Assembly: GCF_003086295.3 (NCBI RefSeq)
Contig: NC_092044.1
Span: 5,854,843 to 5,918,842, forward strand
DNA: 64,000 nucleotides
Source of the DNA: Arachis hypogaea
Taxonomy: Eukaryota > Streptophyta > Magnoliopsida > Fabales > Fabaceae
Direction of reading: 5' to 3'
Shown here: positions 31,190-43,664 of the stretch, in pieces
How the letters are laid out: each line of letters opens with the position of its first letter
How positions within the stretch are numbered: position 1 is the stretch's first letter
Translations under genes and position numbers: made by a program
Notes under the pieces: model-generated
What the model was told of the DNA's origin: nothing
Database searches by the model: none
The model's input: the letters and a program-made list of their open reading frames with translations, nothing else

Positions 31190-34100
31190 GTATACTCCTA
31201 TTTATTAGGTATGCTTGCTAGTATCAATAGATATCCTCCAATAATAAATGGTTGTTGAATTGGCAGATTAATACGGTTATCTTTGTCAGTGAGGTATTCC
31301 AAAAATAATGCTAAAGCAGCTGAGAGATCGATGGAAGTAGGTGGAATGAAAGGTTGAGATGAAACATAGAGCTAGCTGTTGATGAAAGAATCCTTAGCAT
31401 AAGCAAAAAGATATTTCCATGTTAAATTTCCAACTCCGTGGTCTCTCTCATTACACGTTAAGGTTATGAAGATTACTCAAAAACAACTTAAAATAAAGCT
31501 TGCCTTTCATATCCGTTTAAAAACCAATAAAATTAAATTTAATCGAAATTAAATTGAATATATAATAAAATAATATACTTTCGTATAAAATATACTTATT
31601 AAAAATTTCGTTTTAGATTTTATTATGTTAAATCGATTAACCATTGAAAAATTATATCAATTTGACTTATTAATTAATTTTTTATCAGTTTTTCGATTCT
31701 TTAACTTATTCGTCGTCAATTAGCTTTTTACCAAAATTTGATCGATTTAGTTATTGATTCTCAATTAACCAGATTGAATTGGCTGGTTCGATCTGATTTT
31801 TAAAACTATACTTAATATTTTTGTATATATTTTTTATATCTTTTATTTTTAATATTAAAATTAATTTATAAAAAAATGTAGTAAAAACATTTATGCAAAA
31901 TATGATACAAACATGATTTTTTTTTTTCAATATGAAGTAAAGATAGCTTGCTCAGCATGGTAGGTGAGGCAAATGAATGGGATTTGGAGGGTCAGCATGC
32001 AACATGAATGAAGGTACGTGGAGCTAACAACCACCACTGCATTCAAGTTCAACCAACATATGCACAAGGCACTCGTCGACGCTGGCTTACTTGTCACCAT
32101 ACCCTCATTTCAACCAACTTTATATTCAACCAACATCATGCGTTACAAATTTAGAACATCTACGGAGAGAATGAAAAAACAGCAAACAATCTGTGAAAAA
32201 TGTTTGTGTACAAAAGTACAAAAATTTTATTGTTTCTGAGCAGAACAGGTAGAAATTATTGCACATGCATGTGTTAATTTGGTCAAACTTCATTTGATTA
32301 AACCTAAAATCTTGGCCGCTTGCACAACGATTCAAGTCGCATATAGAAATATAGAATAGTTTCTTACTTTCTTATATTCCCTATGTTAATACAGATATTC
32401 AGATAAACCAAATTATGCCTATAATTCTAGTCAATAATACAATACATTTTAGAAATTATTGCATATTTTTACTACAAATAAATGAGATGAGTCAAAATAA
32501 ATTTTATTTTCGTCACATTTCTTTTTTTCCAATTAAACATTTATCATAAAGAAGCAATTTTCATTTTATTTGAAATTCCATTTGATATGCATATTATCTT
32601 CTTCTTCTTTTTTTGTTGTCATATATTTTCAAACTATAATTATAAATTAACAAAAAAATTGTATTCATAGCTACATTAGTCCTTATTAATCCGGTAATAT
32701 TTATAGAAATCATCACATTTGTTTTCGTTAACTTTGGCCTTTGACTTTAGTTTGGCCAATCTAATTAATAATAATTATATCCTAAACTTATATTTGTTTT
32801 GAGAAGAAAAGGTACCACTGTTTAAAACTTAACAATTAACTTGTTTGCTTACAATTACAATTCCAATTCCCTTGCTTAAAATTACCTTACCACACCACAC
32901 GGGATAAATATTTATCCCTACTTAATAGGATTTTCATGCATATAATAATTATCCCATGCTTAAATCAGTTAATGTTCATTTCTCTAATGTGATGATTACA
33001 TTTTGAAACTCAGAAACATTTTTTCCAATCTAGTACCACTCGAATAAATAATAACTGAATACAAAATAGTAAAAATTCAAGTGCAGTTAACTTTATGTAA
33101 AATTGATAGTTAAGAACTGTTAGATAATAATTTAATCAAACTTGTCAAATTATTTAACGATTTTCAACAATTATATTTACATAAAGTTAACTATAGCACT
33201 TGAGTTTGGACGGTGGGTCATGTGGTTTTAAATTTTTGTTGGAAAGGGTGGATCTCCGAAGGATCTGACAATACCCAAATATGTTGTGTTAAAGGAGCCA
33301 ACATCAGCCCAACTAGCTAGACTATTAACCAAAAGAGTATTCAATGAATAAAAACACCAAGACAAATAAAATGAATAAAAAGGCTTCTCAAAAGACAATG
33401 AAAACAAAATCCGGATATGATTACAACTGAATGTCAAACTATCTTTTTTTGGGCTTTTTGCCCCATTTAATTCACAAAAACAATTAAGTCTTTTTTTTAT
33501 TATTATTATTCTAGAGAAAGGATTATCTATGTTGTTTATCTACCGAAATGGTGGTTAATAAAATCCTAAATTAATTATATTATATTATTAGATAATATGT
33601 AAGTTACTATTAAATTTAAAAGTTAACTTATAAAAAATATTGTACAATATATTTATTTAGCAATTTATATATATGATTCAATATTATTATTCAACAAAAA
33701 AAACAAAAAAAAATATATTTATTTTTTGATAAAATTATGAAAGAATAAAAAAAGCAAAAAAAAAGAATTTTTATTGATTATTGATCGATTAAATTGAACT
33801 ATCTTGTAAACTATGAAGGTAAAACTAAATATATATAGAGCATTGTATAAAAGCAAATAAAGATAAGATAAGAACAATTAAAGATAAGATAATAAAAATT
33901 AAAATTGTAATTGAATTTATGTATTCTGTTGGACTGAATTTGTGGACCACGAGACTTCTTTATTATTGTCATGGGCTAAGGTGGAAAAGTAGTTTAATAT
34001 TTTTTATGAACCATGACAACATATTTTGTGAACAATATTATTACAATTAAGTGATGATATTAAAAAATATAAATTGTAGAAAGAGAAAAGAAGTGATATA

Positions 34101-35031
34101 TAGATGACAAAGATATTATATAACTAATGAATACATTTGTAAAAAAAAAGAAGAAGAAAAAATTGACGGATACATTCACATAATCGCCTGGTACATATTT
34201 AAAAAATTAAGAAATAAATAAAAATAAAAATTATGATCATCAAACAAATTTTAGTTGGACAAAAAAATAGTAAAAGTGGAGATAGAGAAAGAAGAGAGGC
34301 ATGAGATTATGTGAGAAGAGATAAAAAAAAATATGTGAAGTGAAATGTTAATCTATCTAATAAATAGAAAGAATGATGAGCTAAATATGAAAAGAGAGAA
34401 AGAATTTTAATTAAATTTATATTTATTAAAAAATTTAAAATTAATATTAAAAATAATAATATAATTTACATAAAGATAATAAAGGATAAGAGAATATAAA
34501 AAATTAAAATTAAATACTAATTCTAAATACACAACCTATTATATTCATCTCATTTCTTGTCTACTGTAATTTCTCTGGTAAATTTTATCCCATAATAAAC
34601 TAAAGGAAATTCCATTGTTCTGCCAATTATTCCAAAATAATTGTATAATGTTGTGACTCTAAATGAAACTTAATCAATGGCATGACTTTCTCATTTTCAT
34701 CCTCTTCAGCAACTTCAGAAACAACATACTTTAAATTACTATAAATAGTTCTAACCAGGTAGGAATAATATTTATGTTAATTTGCACAAAATCAATCAAG
34801 TGTTGTGTTTGCAAAAATGCTTCTAGACTAAATCATAATTTCTGCCATGAATGTAATCATCCTTTATGTATTTGGGAGGAACAATCATCCTTAATTCATT
34901 CTTTACATAATTTTTCAATGTCTTCTGAGACGACAGCCACTTTGTCATGTAATGCACCGAAACAATAAATTGCATCGCTGCAGAACTTTCACACTCAATC
35001 TTAAGCCTTTTTGGATTTTTAATTCCGTCCA
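31190..35031. other. Gene-free AT-rich stretch
   Basis: Nearly 4 kb with no gene I can support. The small ORFs are short, low-complexity and lack splice or codon support. It holds many A/T runs, including an AT-rich purine block at 34270-34510 that recurs near 39240-39510. Confidence 0.6.
34270..34510. repeat. Dispersed AT-rich repeat, copy a
   Basis: Resembles 39240-39510: both contain AGAGAAAGAA...TGAGAAGAGATAAAAAAA, then a TTTATAT(T/C)TATTAAAAA stretch and ATAATTTACATAAA...AAAGGATAA. This is likely a repeat family of unknown type. Confidence 0.5.
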
Positions 35032-35040
35032 TTTTAAAAA

Positions 35041-35898
35041 GAGTAAAGTATCGTTTTTGTCCTCAACGTTTGGGGTAAGTTTTAAAGTTGTTCCTAACGT
35101 TTCAATTGTTCTATTTATGTTCCTAACGTTTCAAAACTGACTCAATGTTGTCTTGCCGTTAAGATTCGTTAACAAAATTGACGGCGAGACAAAATTGAGA
35201 CAATTTTAAAACGTTAGGGACTTAAATAGGATGAAAACGTTGGGGACAAAAATGATACATAGAAATAAATTTTAATTTGATCCTTCAATAATATCTTTTT
35301 TTACTATACATAATATTCAATTATTTTTTAATCACATCTAATTAAATTACACTTAATCATATTACTTTCATTTTAAATAAAGTAATTTTTTTATAATTTT
35401 ACTTTTAAATATTTTTAGTTATCATGAAATGTTTGTAGAATGACTAGTATATAAATTTAGAAAAAAAATAATATATATAATAAAATATAAATTATGCCTT
35501 TTGTCTTTAATGTATCAAAATTATTTAAAATTATAAAAAAATAAATTTATTTAAAATGAAAGTAATGTGATTAAGTGTAATTTATTTAGATGTAATTAAA
35601 AAATAATTGAATACTATATACAATAAAAAATTAATATTATTAAAAAATAAAATAAAAGTAAAATTTATTTCTATGTATTGTTTTTGTCCCTAACGTTTTT
35701 GTCCTATTTAAGTCCCTAACGTTTTAAAATCGTCTCAATTTTGTCCCGTCGCCCGTCAATTCTGTTAACGGATCTATAACGGCAGGATAACATTGAGTCA
35801 ATTTTAAAACGTTAGGGGACCTAAAAAGGACGATTAAAACGTTAGGGACAACTTTAGAACTTACCCCAAACGTTGAGGACAAAAACAATACTTTACTC
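35041..35898. mobile_element. Mutator-like foldback element, 858 bp
   Basis: Ends GAGTAAAGTAT and ATACTTTACTC are inverted and flanked by the perfect 9-bp direct repeat TTTTAAAAA (35032-35040 and 35899-35907), the usual target duplication of Mutator-like elements. The long arms carry repeated CCCTAACGTTT / AAACGTTAGGG motifs. Pairing appears to extend almost to the middle (about 35041-35391 against 35549-35898), so nearly the whole element is one hairpin. No ORF; non-autonomous. Confidence 0.88.
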
Positions 35899-36104
35899 TT
35901 TTAAAAATATTGGTTCGGTGGGTTTTGTGGAGATTTTGATGAAGATTAATAATATGTATGTAATTTGGAGTGGATGTGTCGATAAAAATGAGAGAAACTG
36001 AGGAGAGAAATTTTCTGTTTTTAGATAGAGAAGAGAGGTTTTGCATCCATGGAGGTTTTTGTTTCGAAAACTAAAAGTTTGAATACGGAGCACAATATAT
36101 ACTC

Positions 36105-36700
36105 CCGTGAGCATTCCAATCGAATGTTACACAAATTTAATCGATTAGATACGCAATAAAACCCCTATTTCTATTCTTAATTGCATTACCAATCGATTAG
36201 TAGTCATAAAAAATCGATTGGATACGAATAAAAATCGATTTTCTCACTTAACAATCGTTTTGCTTCATTATTCTCGCCTCTTTAAATTTCATTTTAAAAA
36301 ATTCAATGATAATAAATCGATGTGTATGTTTTGAGTTTTGACAAATCGATTTGTAGACGACCAAATTATACAAATTTTCCTACTAGAATTCTTGATTATA
36401 ATATGCCTTAACTCTTAGTCGATTTTCAAATTAAAGAAATATATAATTTTAGGGTTTGAAATTGTGCTGATTTTTTTAGATTGTCAAACATTAAAATAGA
36501 TTGTTTTTCTTAAAAATCGATTGGCCAAGTAAATTGGAATAGAAAAAACATATAGCTTTCACTATTTCAATCGATTTTATTAAAACACAGTCAATTTGTT
36601 TATCTGTTAAATTGATTAATATGAGTTTGCGATCGATTAATTGACCTTAATTGTTACTTACTAATCGATTAGTATCACATTAAATTGATTGAATTAAAAG
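36105..36700. repeat. AATCGATT-rich cluster
   Basis: About a dozen copies or near-copies of AATCGATT occur in ~600 bp at irregular spacing in otherwise unique AT-rich DNA. A weaker cluster lies at 45815-46080. There is no tandem period that I can see. Confidence 0.6.
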
Positions 36701-37205
36701 CAAACACGATATTCATATCGTCTACGCATAAAAAAAATCAAAACAACGAATAACAATGTAAAAGACTTTGTTAACTCACATTGTTTTTTCTTTTTCTTCC
36801 ATTCAAAAGAATGTTTAATGTTGATCTTAATTTTATAATATAAGTTTGACTGTTTGAATTTCAAAAATCAAATTTGTTGAAGGACTCCATGATCATATTC
36901 ATAGAGTAAAATTAAGGTTATCATTAATGGAGGTCAAATTAGTTGAAGGACTCCATGATCGTATCCATAAGAGTAAAATTAAGGTCATCGGTAATGGAAA
37001 TTTTATTTTTATTATTAACCATGAGTAAATCGAATAAACAAAATAACCATCTAATTAAAAATAATCAATATAATCGTCTGACATCTTTATTGTTTACGTT
37101 ATTTAGTCTCCTTATACTTTTCCATAACTATATACATTATAAATAATGAAGTTAAATTAGGATAATTAATCAACGTAGACAATTAATTAATCATAAAATC
37201 TTGCT

Positions 37206-38358
37206 CTAATAAGCATCATCATCAAGAACAGACAACGGAAATCTGAGAATGGCGGCAACACCGGTGACTTGCTGCAACTACTCTGCCAGAACATGCATGG
37301 AAGAGTACACCAAAGCATCCCCACCACTATCCTTAACCGCCTTCACCAAACAACCGTACCTCTTCCTTGTGGCAACCTCATCGTTCGGATACAGCTCATC
37401 ACTGATCAGAAGCGTTTCAATGACTCCCATCTCCTGAGCACTCTCCACGCTCTTCAGTCCGTAGCAAGCGCGATCCGAGTCACTCGAAACCATATCCCAA
37501 ACCTTCCTCAGTGCCCTAATCTGCAGCCCTACCTTGCTGTCCTTCATAAGGTTCATCACCGTGCTTTCTCCCAAAAGATCCTTCAAATCGCCATTGCAAC
37601 CACCACCAGCAGCCATCACGATCCTTCCTATGTTCTCTTCTACGCTTCTCATCTGCATCCTCTTTGCCTCCGATATCATAAACCTTCGAAATTCGTCCTT
37701 TTTCGAATCCTCGCTTGCGATGACAGTGTTCTTAACCTTGTTCAGATCCACGTGCTTTATGAACGCCGCAAAAACCTCACGGAAGAACACGTTCTTAGTG
37801 TTTGAAGAAGGAGATGAAGATGAAGACTTTCTTCCTGCGGTCGTGGAAGAAGAGGTTTCAACCTTGGAAACTATGGCAATTACGCCTTTTCCAATCAGAT
37901 AAATCTCAACATGGTCTTGTTGAAAGAGAGTTACTGCGAATTCCGCGTGGGGACAGACTTCGTGGTTCTCTCGTTCCTGGAGAGCCTCGACGATGTCGTG
38001 CTTCCAGACCTTCTTGTGGAGTTCGAAGGGTTTGTTGCACTCCAACGTGAGATTGTGGAAGGATCCGACGGCGATGTAACCGTTGGGCTCGAGGTTGCGG
38101 CCTTGGATGCGAAGGGTGGAAGAGTCCTTGACGAAGTCGCGGCAGGTAACCTTGAGGTGGACGGAGAGCCTGACACGTGAGGCGATGGTGTTCTTGCCGT
38201 CGTTGAGTTGGTGGTGGACCTTCCGGGAGGTATCGGCGGTGACGTAATCGCCGGGGTTGATGATGTTGTAGAGGATCTATAGATCGTCAGATTCTTCGGG
38301 AATTATGATCACTCTTCCCATTTTGTTCACTGCGAAATCTTTTTCCTTCACTTTCATT
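37206..38358 (-). pseudogene. Pelota-like pseudogene (unit 2 copy)
   Basis: Full-length copy of the Pelota gene at 23137-24291. It is in register throughout apart from small in-frame differences in the Ser-rich loop. Two nonsense changes disable it: the Trp codon of DDLW (residue 27) is TAG at about 38278-38280, and the first Gln of QLQQLTG (about residue 361) is TAG near 37276-37278. The start codon (38356-38358), the TATA box and the terminal stop (37206-37208) remain. A truncated N-terminal peptide is the most that could be made without readthrough. Confidence 0.93.
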
Positions 38359-38365
38359 CTTCCTT

Positions 38366-40140
38366 TTTTGCTCAGCTCACAATTTCTGGTGAATATTGAA
38401 ACTTTTTTTTGTGATGAATAATGTGTGCCTTCTGCTGTATGTATGTATGTGTGGGGTTTATATAGGGTGACTTGCCCGTGTTGTGTTTGTTGTTGCAAAT
38501 TGGAGTTTGGTGATTAATTTATTGGTTGAAAGGTGTTGTTTAATTTAAAAGTATAAAAATAGATAATTTTTAAAGATATAAAATTTATTATAAAAGATAA
38601 ATTAGATAAAATTTAATCATCAGTTCATAAGCACCGTAAAATTGAATTTGGAAGTTTTGAATTCTTGTAGATCTTGCTTTAGGATATGATTAGTTGTTTC
38701 GCTGGGGAAAAAATAAACAATTATTTATTTTGGGTACAAGGTAGATATTGAATTTGAATTTTGTGGATTCTTTCCTTGCTTTACTTCGTCTTGGGTTAAT
38801 ATACAACCAAGAAAAGCAAAGAAAACGAACATAAATAAAATACGGCCAAGAATTCGACGGTTCAACCAGGTTTAGATTATTAAATAGTCTTAAATTCTTA
38901 ATAATAAAATATATTTTTAAAATTTTTTTTATACTTGTCAAATAATTTTTATTTAAGTTTAATTATTAATTTATTTTTATATATTATTTAATTATAAAAT
39001 TTATTTTTTATTTTATAAATTATTATTTATTATTCATTAATTATCATCTATCTTATCTTTAGAATTTTAACATTAAATTTTATGAATATTTATCTTTAAA
39101 CTTTTTATTAATTTTATTTTAATATAAAATCCCAATCATATCTTTTTTAATCTTAAGATTACCGATTTTTTAGTCTGTAATCAATTTATCTTTTACTTAT
39201 CCAATTCTATAATTCTATAATTATAATGTGGTTTATAAATCTCTTTCTATATGAAAGGGAGAAGGAAAAAAAATAAGTATGAAATGATATGAGAGGAGAT
39301 AAAAAAAAATGTTAAAGTAAAAATTGATTTATATAAAAAAATATAAAAATGAGTGATGAGTATAAAAGGAGAAGCAAAGAAATTAAATTTTAATCAAATT
39401 TATATCTATTAAAAAAATTAATATTAATATTATAAAAGAAATAGTATAATTTACATAAAAATAAAGGATAAAAGAATATGAAAAATTAAATTAAAAAAAT
39501 CATATAACACTATATAAAAATAAGTTACTATTAAAAGATAAAAATATAATAAAAATTTTATCACATAATATAAAGATAGAAGATTGTATTTAAATTATAT
39601 GAATTAGTCATTTAAGTTGATGTAATATTATGATAGAAAACTAAAAGACTAACAATAAATCTAGACATTATTTTTAATTCTGTTTTAACTAGACAAATAA
39701 ATATACATATTAATATCAGCTTTTACTTTTATATAATTATCTAGGAACTTGGTTGCAATGTTTGGTTTTTAGTTCTTTGTAGAGACAGAGAGTACCATTT
39801 TTTATATACAAATAACAATTTATTTTTTGTAGTTAGTAAACAACTTGTATATTAATTTAAATTTTTTTAAAAATATTTAAATGATTATTTAAATTGTACA
39901 TGCAAAAGATCTGAATAAAATTCGATATTTAAAATTTCTTTAATTTTTTTATTTCACTAAAAAAAATTACCAAAAATATATTTAATATAAAATCATCAAA
40001 TCTTGAATAAAAATAACTTTTTTTGGTCATACTTGTAAAAAATTAATCAAAATTTAACATTTTAAGCATTTATATTTAGGATAAAACACTCGTATAAATC
40101 AAAAGCAACTCAATATTGTATGAACCATCCAAAATAAAAA
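38366..40140. other. Duplicated Pelota 5' flank, then gene-free DNA
   Basis: 38366-39338 matches the DNA upstream of the intact Pelota gene. 39240-39510 also resembles the dispersed repeat at 34270-34510. The remainder is AT-rich with no supported gene. Confidence 0.55.
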
Positions 40141-40149
40141 AATTTTACG

Positions 40150-40530
40150 GGGATCTATGCATATTACTATATAAATCGAATTAGGTTGTATCGAATTATT
40201 AGGGAATCTATGCATGTTACTATATAAATCGAATTAAGTTGAATTAAGTTGTATCGAATTATTAGGGTTTAAGGTAATTCGAAGTAGGTGGCTTCGATTT
40301 ACTAAACTATCCGCATGATTTCAGACCACCCATAGTAAATCAAATTAGTGGATTTCGATTTAGCTCATGGTTCTTGTACATAGTAAACAAATTGGACAAA
40401 TTTGAATTACATATACTAAATCGATACATGCTGATTCGATTTAGTAGTACTCGAGCTCTAATGTAAAGCTATACAATCTCAATTCAATTTACTTGTGTTA
40501 TCCCTATACATAGAATTCGGAATCACTTGA
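40150..40530. repeat. AAATCGAATTA-type degenerate repeat region
   Basis: Repeated TATAAATCGAATTA(G)GTTG, TATCGAATTATTAGGG and GATTTAGT/ACTAAATC motifs in both directions, including a direct repeat of ~60 bp near 40157-40265. It is related in style to the 74-bp tandem repeat at 30389. Function unknown. Confidence 0.5.
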
Positions 40531-41051
40531 TTCGAATTACAAATCTACACACCATACCCCCACAAAAACGAAAAATTCAGAGAAAGTAAGGCAAGCTAAG
40601 CTATTATACAAGATTGATACTGCGGAAATAGAAGACAACCCAAATCGAATCTATCGGTTGGGCGGAGTTGTAAACCTTGCATAGCTGTAGTAAACCTTGC
40701 ATAGCTTTGTCTCTTCTTTCCAGTTAATACTTAATACATCAAATTCTTGTTCACAGAGAAATCCCAACCATCTAAAAGATGCCAATTAAATATATAAATA
40801 AATTGAAATACTCTTCAGAACTAAAATAATCATATTGTTATAAAATTTCATAAGATAAAAATACATAAGTGAAAAATTAAAAGATAACAGCCAAATAGCA
40901 ATCACAAAGAGCAGAGCCATTTGTCCTGATTGGCTTTTGAAACTAACAGTTTAAAACTACATTAACATAACTCTGACTAAGCCAATTAGATTCCAGCCAC
41001 AATACAGTTCTACAAAATCTAATCAGAGTGCAGCACATAACATTAACATAC
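40531..41051. other. Gene-free stretch
   Basis: No coding exon could be supported here, although it lies downstream (minus strand) of the orphan transportin exons. Confidence 0.5.
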
Positions 41052-41835
41052 CTTAACTGCTAGTTCTCCAATAGCCCACCATGCATTATTTCCTATTAAA
41101 ATAGCCTCTTTAACCTTAGAAATTTCCTGTATAGATAACATAGTACATTAGCAAAATAATTGAAAAAATACAACCACCGAGAGAGAAATTATACCATCTT
41201 AATTAGGTCTACTCTCTTTAATGATACTTTTCTAAGTCTTCTACAAGTCATCATCAAATCACCGAGAGAGAAATTATACCATCTTAATTTATTCATTCAA
41301 ACTTCAAATGTATTTATTTTCTCCCTAAAGTTATAGCTAACAGCATCTGATGAAACATGAGAATGCTGTTGAGATGGCACAAATTACTTAAAAGAACCAA
41401 AAGATATTAAAATTGTACCAAAAAAAAAGGAATTCCAACACATAAAAGGGTATCGGCACAAGTGAGAGATGATTAATTGAGGACCAACTTAAGGACAGTC
41501 AACAATTCCAATAACTCGAAATCACATTCCTGCACCAAGTATTAAACTACAATAACACTGCTGATTTACAAGCCTCTCCTATATTTCTCTTTGAACATCA
41601 GTTCTTTTTTTCTCCCACCCAAAAACTTGAAAGATGGAACCTTCTGCACGATTAACAGTAAGGGAAAGATGAATATGAATTGAATGGGAGATTAACCGTC
41701 AAGATAAAGAAAGACAGTCTCAATTTGGAAACCTTCCATGGGAAGCTATTAAAAATAACATACCTGATTCAGCTCCCCACCAACAGCTTCAGCTAGAGTT
41801 CCAATGGCATCATATACAATTCTGAGATTTTGTCT
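41052..41835 (-). pseudogene. TRN1: Transportin-1 (karyopherin beta-2) fragment, two exons
   Basis: Two short minus-strand exons keep good splice signals. Exon a is 41764-41835 (24 codons, reading RQNLRIVYDAIGTLAEAVGG and on to ELNQ, then donor GTATGT). Exon b is 41052-41126 (acceptor CAG; KEAILIGNNAWWAIGELAVK, then donor GTATGT). Both match HEAT-repeat regions of plant transportin-1, the nuclear import receptor for PY-NLS cargo. In the real protein they are separated by well over a hundred residues that are missing here, and no further transportin exons are visible on either side. This is therefore a rearranged gene fragment, captured or left by deletion. Confidence 0.7.
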
Positions 41836-42426
41836 CTAAGGTTTAGAACAAGAAATCACAACTGTGTATATTGTCATTGCAATCAAAAGACAAACGTCAG
41901 AATAAAACCTGATATTTCCCAAACGCTAGCATCAGGTGCTTCGATATAATTTCTACACCGTTTGAGATATCTACATATTATATGCACATTCTTAAATTTC
42001 AGAACCCCCAAATTGAAAACCTTAAAATTGGAACCCTAAACCTCCCAAATTTCAGAACTATACATCACTCACCTGCGTTAACGGAATTTGTTAACTATTC
42101 AGAATAGAACAGAACAGAACTGAATAAACACCAACTAATGATTTCATTTTCAAGCAGCTGAACACACACGCACGCACACTGCTTAAAACAGAAAATCTTT
42201 AGAACCAAAATTGAAGGCATGCACAAACCAGAGTAAGCAAAATGCAAGCTGAAGCAAATTCGCAGAGTAGCACTGTTGCACACACATGCCATTATAATAG
42301 CCCTGTTCTTGAGAACACCCCTATCAAATCAAACAATGCAAGCTGATAAGCAAAAGGTGAATCAAATCAGAACCCTAAAATCGGAACCCTCTAAAATTTT
42401 AGAACCAAATGAAGGTGAATACATAC

Positions 42427-42700
42427 CTTCTCGACGACGGTGAGCGAAGAGAGGACGATGCTGAGTGCAGATCTTCCCGATGGTGAGCTCGAAGTGACAG
42501 CCAGAGCAGAAGGATGAAGAGGAGCAACGATTCTCCAGTGGCGAAGTGGTGTGCGTGAGTGGTGAGTGGAAAGTGGGGAAGAGGGGCGACGGTGACGGCG
42601 TGGGGAAGAGGCACCGGCGTGAGGGTGAGCTTTCTCTGATTTTTTGGTGATGCTCAACGGCGCGAAGGGGAAAAGGGGAAAATGGAGAAAGGAGGCCAGG
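42427..42700 (-). other. GC-rich possible exon with splice donor
   Basis: GC-rich island in AT-rich surroundings. On the minus strand two frames are open, Pro/Ser/His/Arg-rich and without family resemblance, and the block ends at a canonical donor (GAGAAG before GTATGTATTC). It could be a 5' leader exon of a transcript joined to the transportin fragment. Not demonstrated. Confidence 0.3.
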
Positions 42701-42713
42701 TCACGTTTAAGGC

Positions 42714-43664
42714 TGGGTTTGGTAAAGCTTTTTCAGGAGGTGCTTGTGCTTTTAAAAAGCACAAGCACGTCATTTTGCGTTTGGTAAATTAAAAAGCTCA
42801 AGTGCTTGTGCTTGCGGCTTTTAAAAGTTAGGGGTGCTTTTAAAAGCACCTAGGAGGGAGCTTTTCAAAGCTGGCTTATGCTTACCAAATTTTTTTCATT
42901 TTCCCGCACATATTTCCCGCTATTATATTGCCATTAAAATCTTCATATATTTCTAACTTCTCTTCCTAACCTTCATAAAATCTAACACAATCTTCATATA
43001 TTTTTTATTTTTCAACCTAATCTTCACAAATTTCAACACAAATACATCTCTATCACATATTAGGTATGAACTTCTATCTATTTATATTATTTTTTTGCGT
43101 TAATTTTGTATTTTTTCAGTAGATCTATTATCTTTGTTTGTTTTTTTCTGTTCTTTGAAACGGGAAGAGGTTGATGAAAACCAATCATAAAATTTTTTTT
43201 GCATGAGCATTAGTCCAAATTATAATAACAACATGTATATACATATGTAAATATAGATATATAATCATAAGAGTAGTTTATTTGAGATATGTGTCCCATT
43301 TTTTATGATCTGTAAAGGTGAGCCAATATACATAGGTGGGTAATGGACGTACCCAGTACTAACATTGGATTACATACAAATTTTATGATACTTATATAAA
43401 ATTTTAAAGTTAAAAAATAGAAGAATTTATTTATTATATTTATTATTTATTTTAACATTATTTTATTTTAAAATATTATATAAAATTTTAAAGAATTTGA
43501 AAAAAAAAATTATTTTTTTGTTATAAACATGTTTATTATAATTTTTTCAACTTTTAAAAGCTGTTTTACCAAACACAATTATGGTGCTTGTACTTATTAA
43601 AAGCCATTTTTAATTTGATTTTACCAAACGTAAGTGCTGCAGCTTTTAAATGCCCATCCAAACA
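42714..43664. mobile_element. TIR element rich in AAGCACAAGC motifs
   Basis: Left part (GGGTTTGGTAAAGCTTTTTC, then GTGCTTGTGCTTTTAAAAAG) and right part (AAAAGC...TTTTACCAAACG and CCATCCAAACA) are imperfect inverses. The middle is AT-rich and non-coding. It is a hAT- or Tourist-like MITE; I could not find a clear target duplication, so the ends are approximate. Confidence 0.5.

Larger units (their letters stand above)
25673..39338 (+). repeat. Tandem segmental duplication, unit 2
   Basis: Second copy of the block at 17492-25278. Colinear parts are RHD3 exons 22-23 with 3' flank, the MATE gene, and the Pelota copy with its 5' flank. Between MATE and Pelota this unit carries about 7 kb (29.8-37.0 kb) of repeat-rich DNA that unit 1 lacks. 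Confidence 0.88.
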
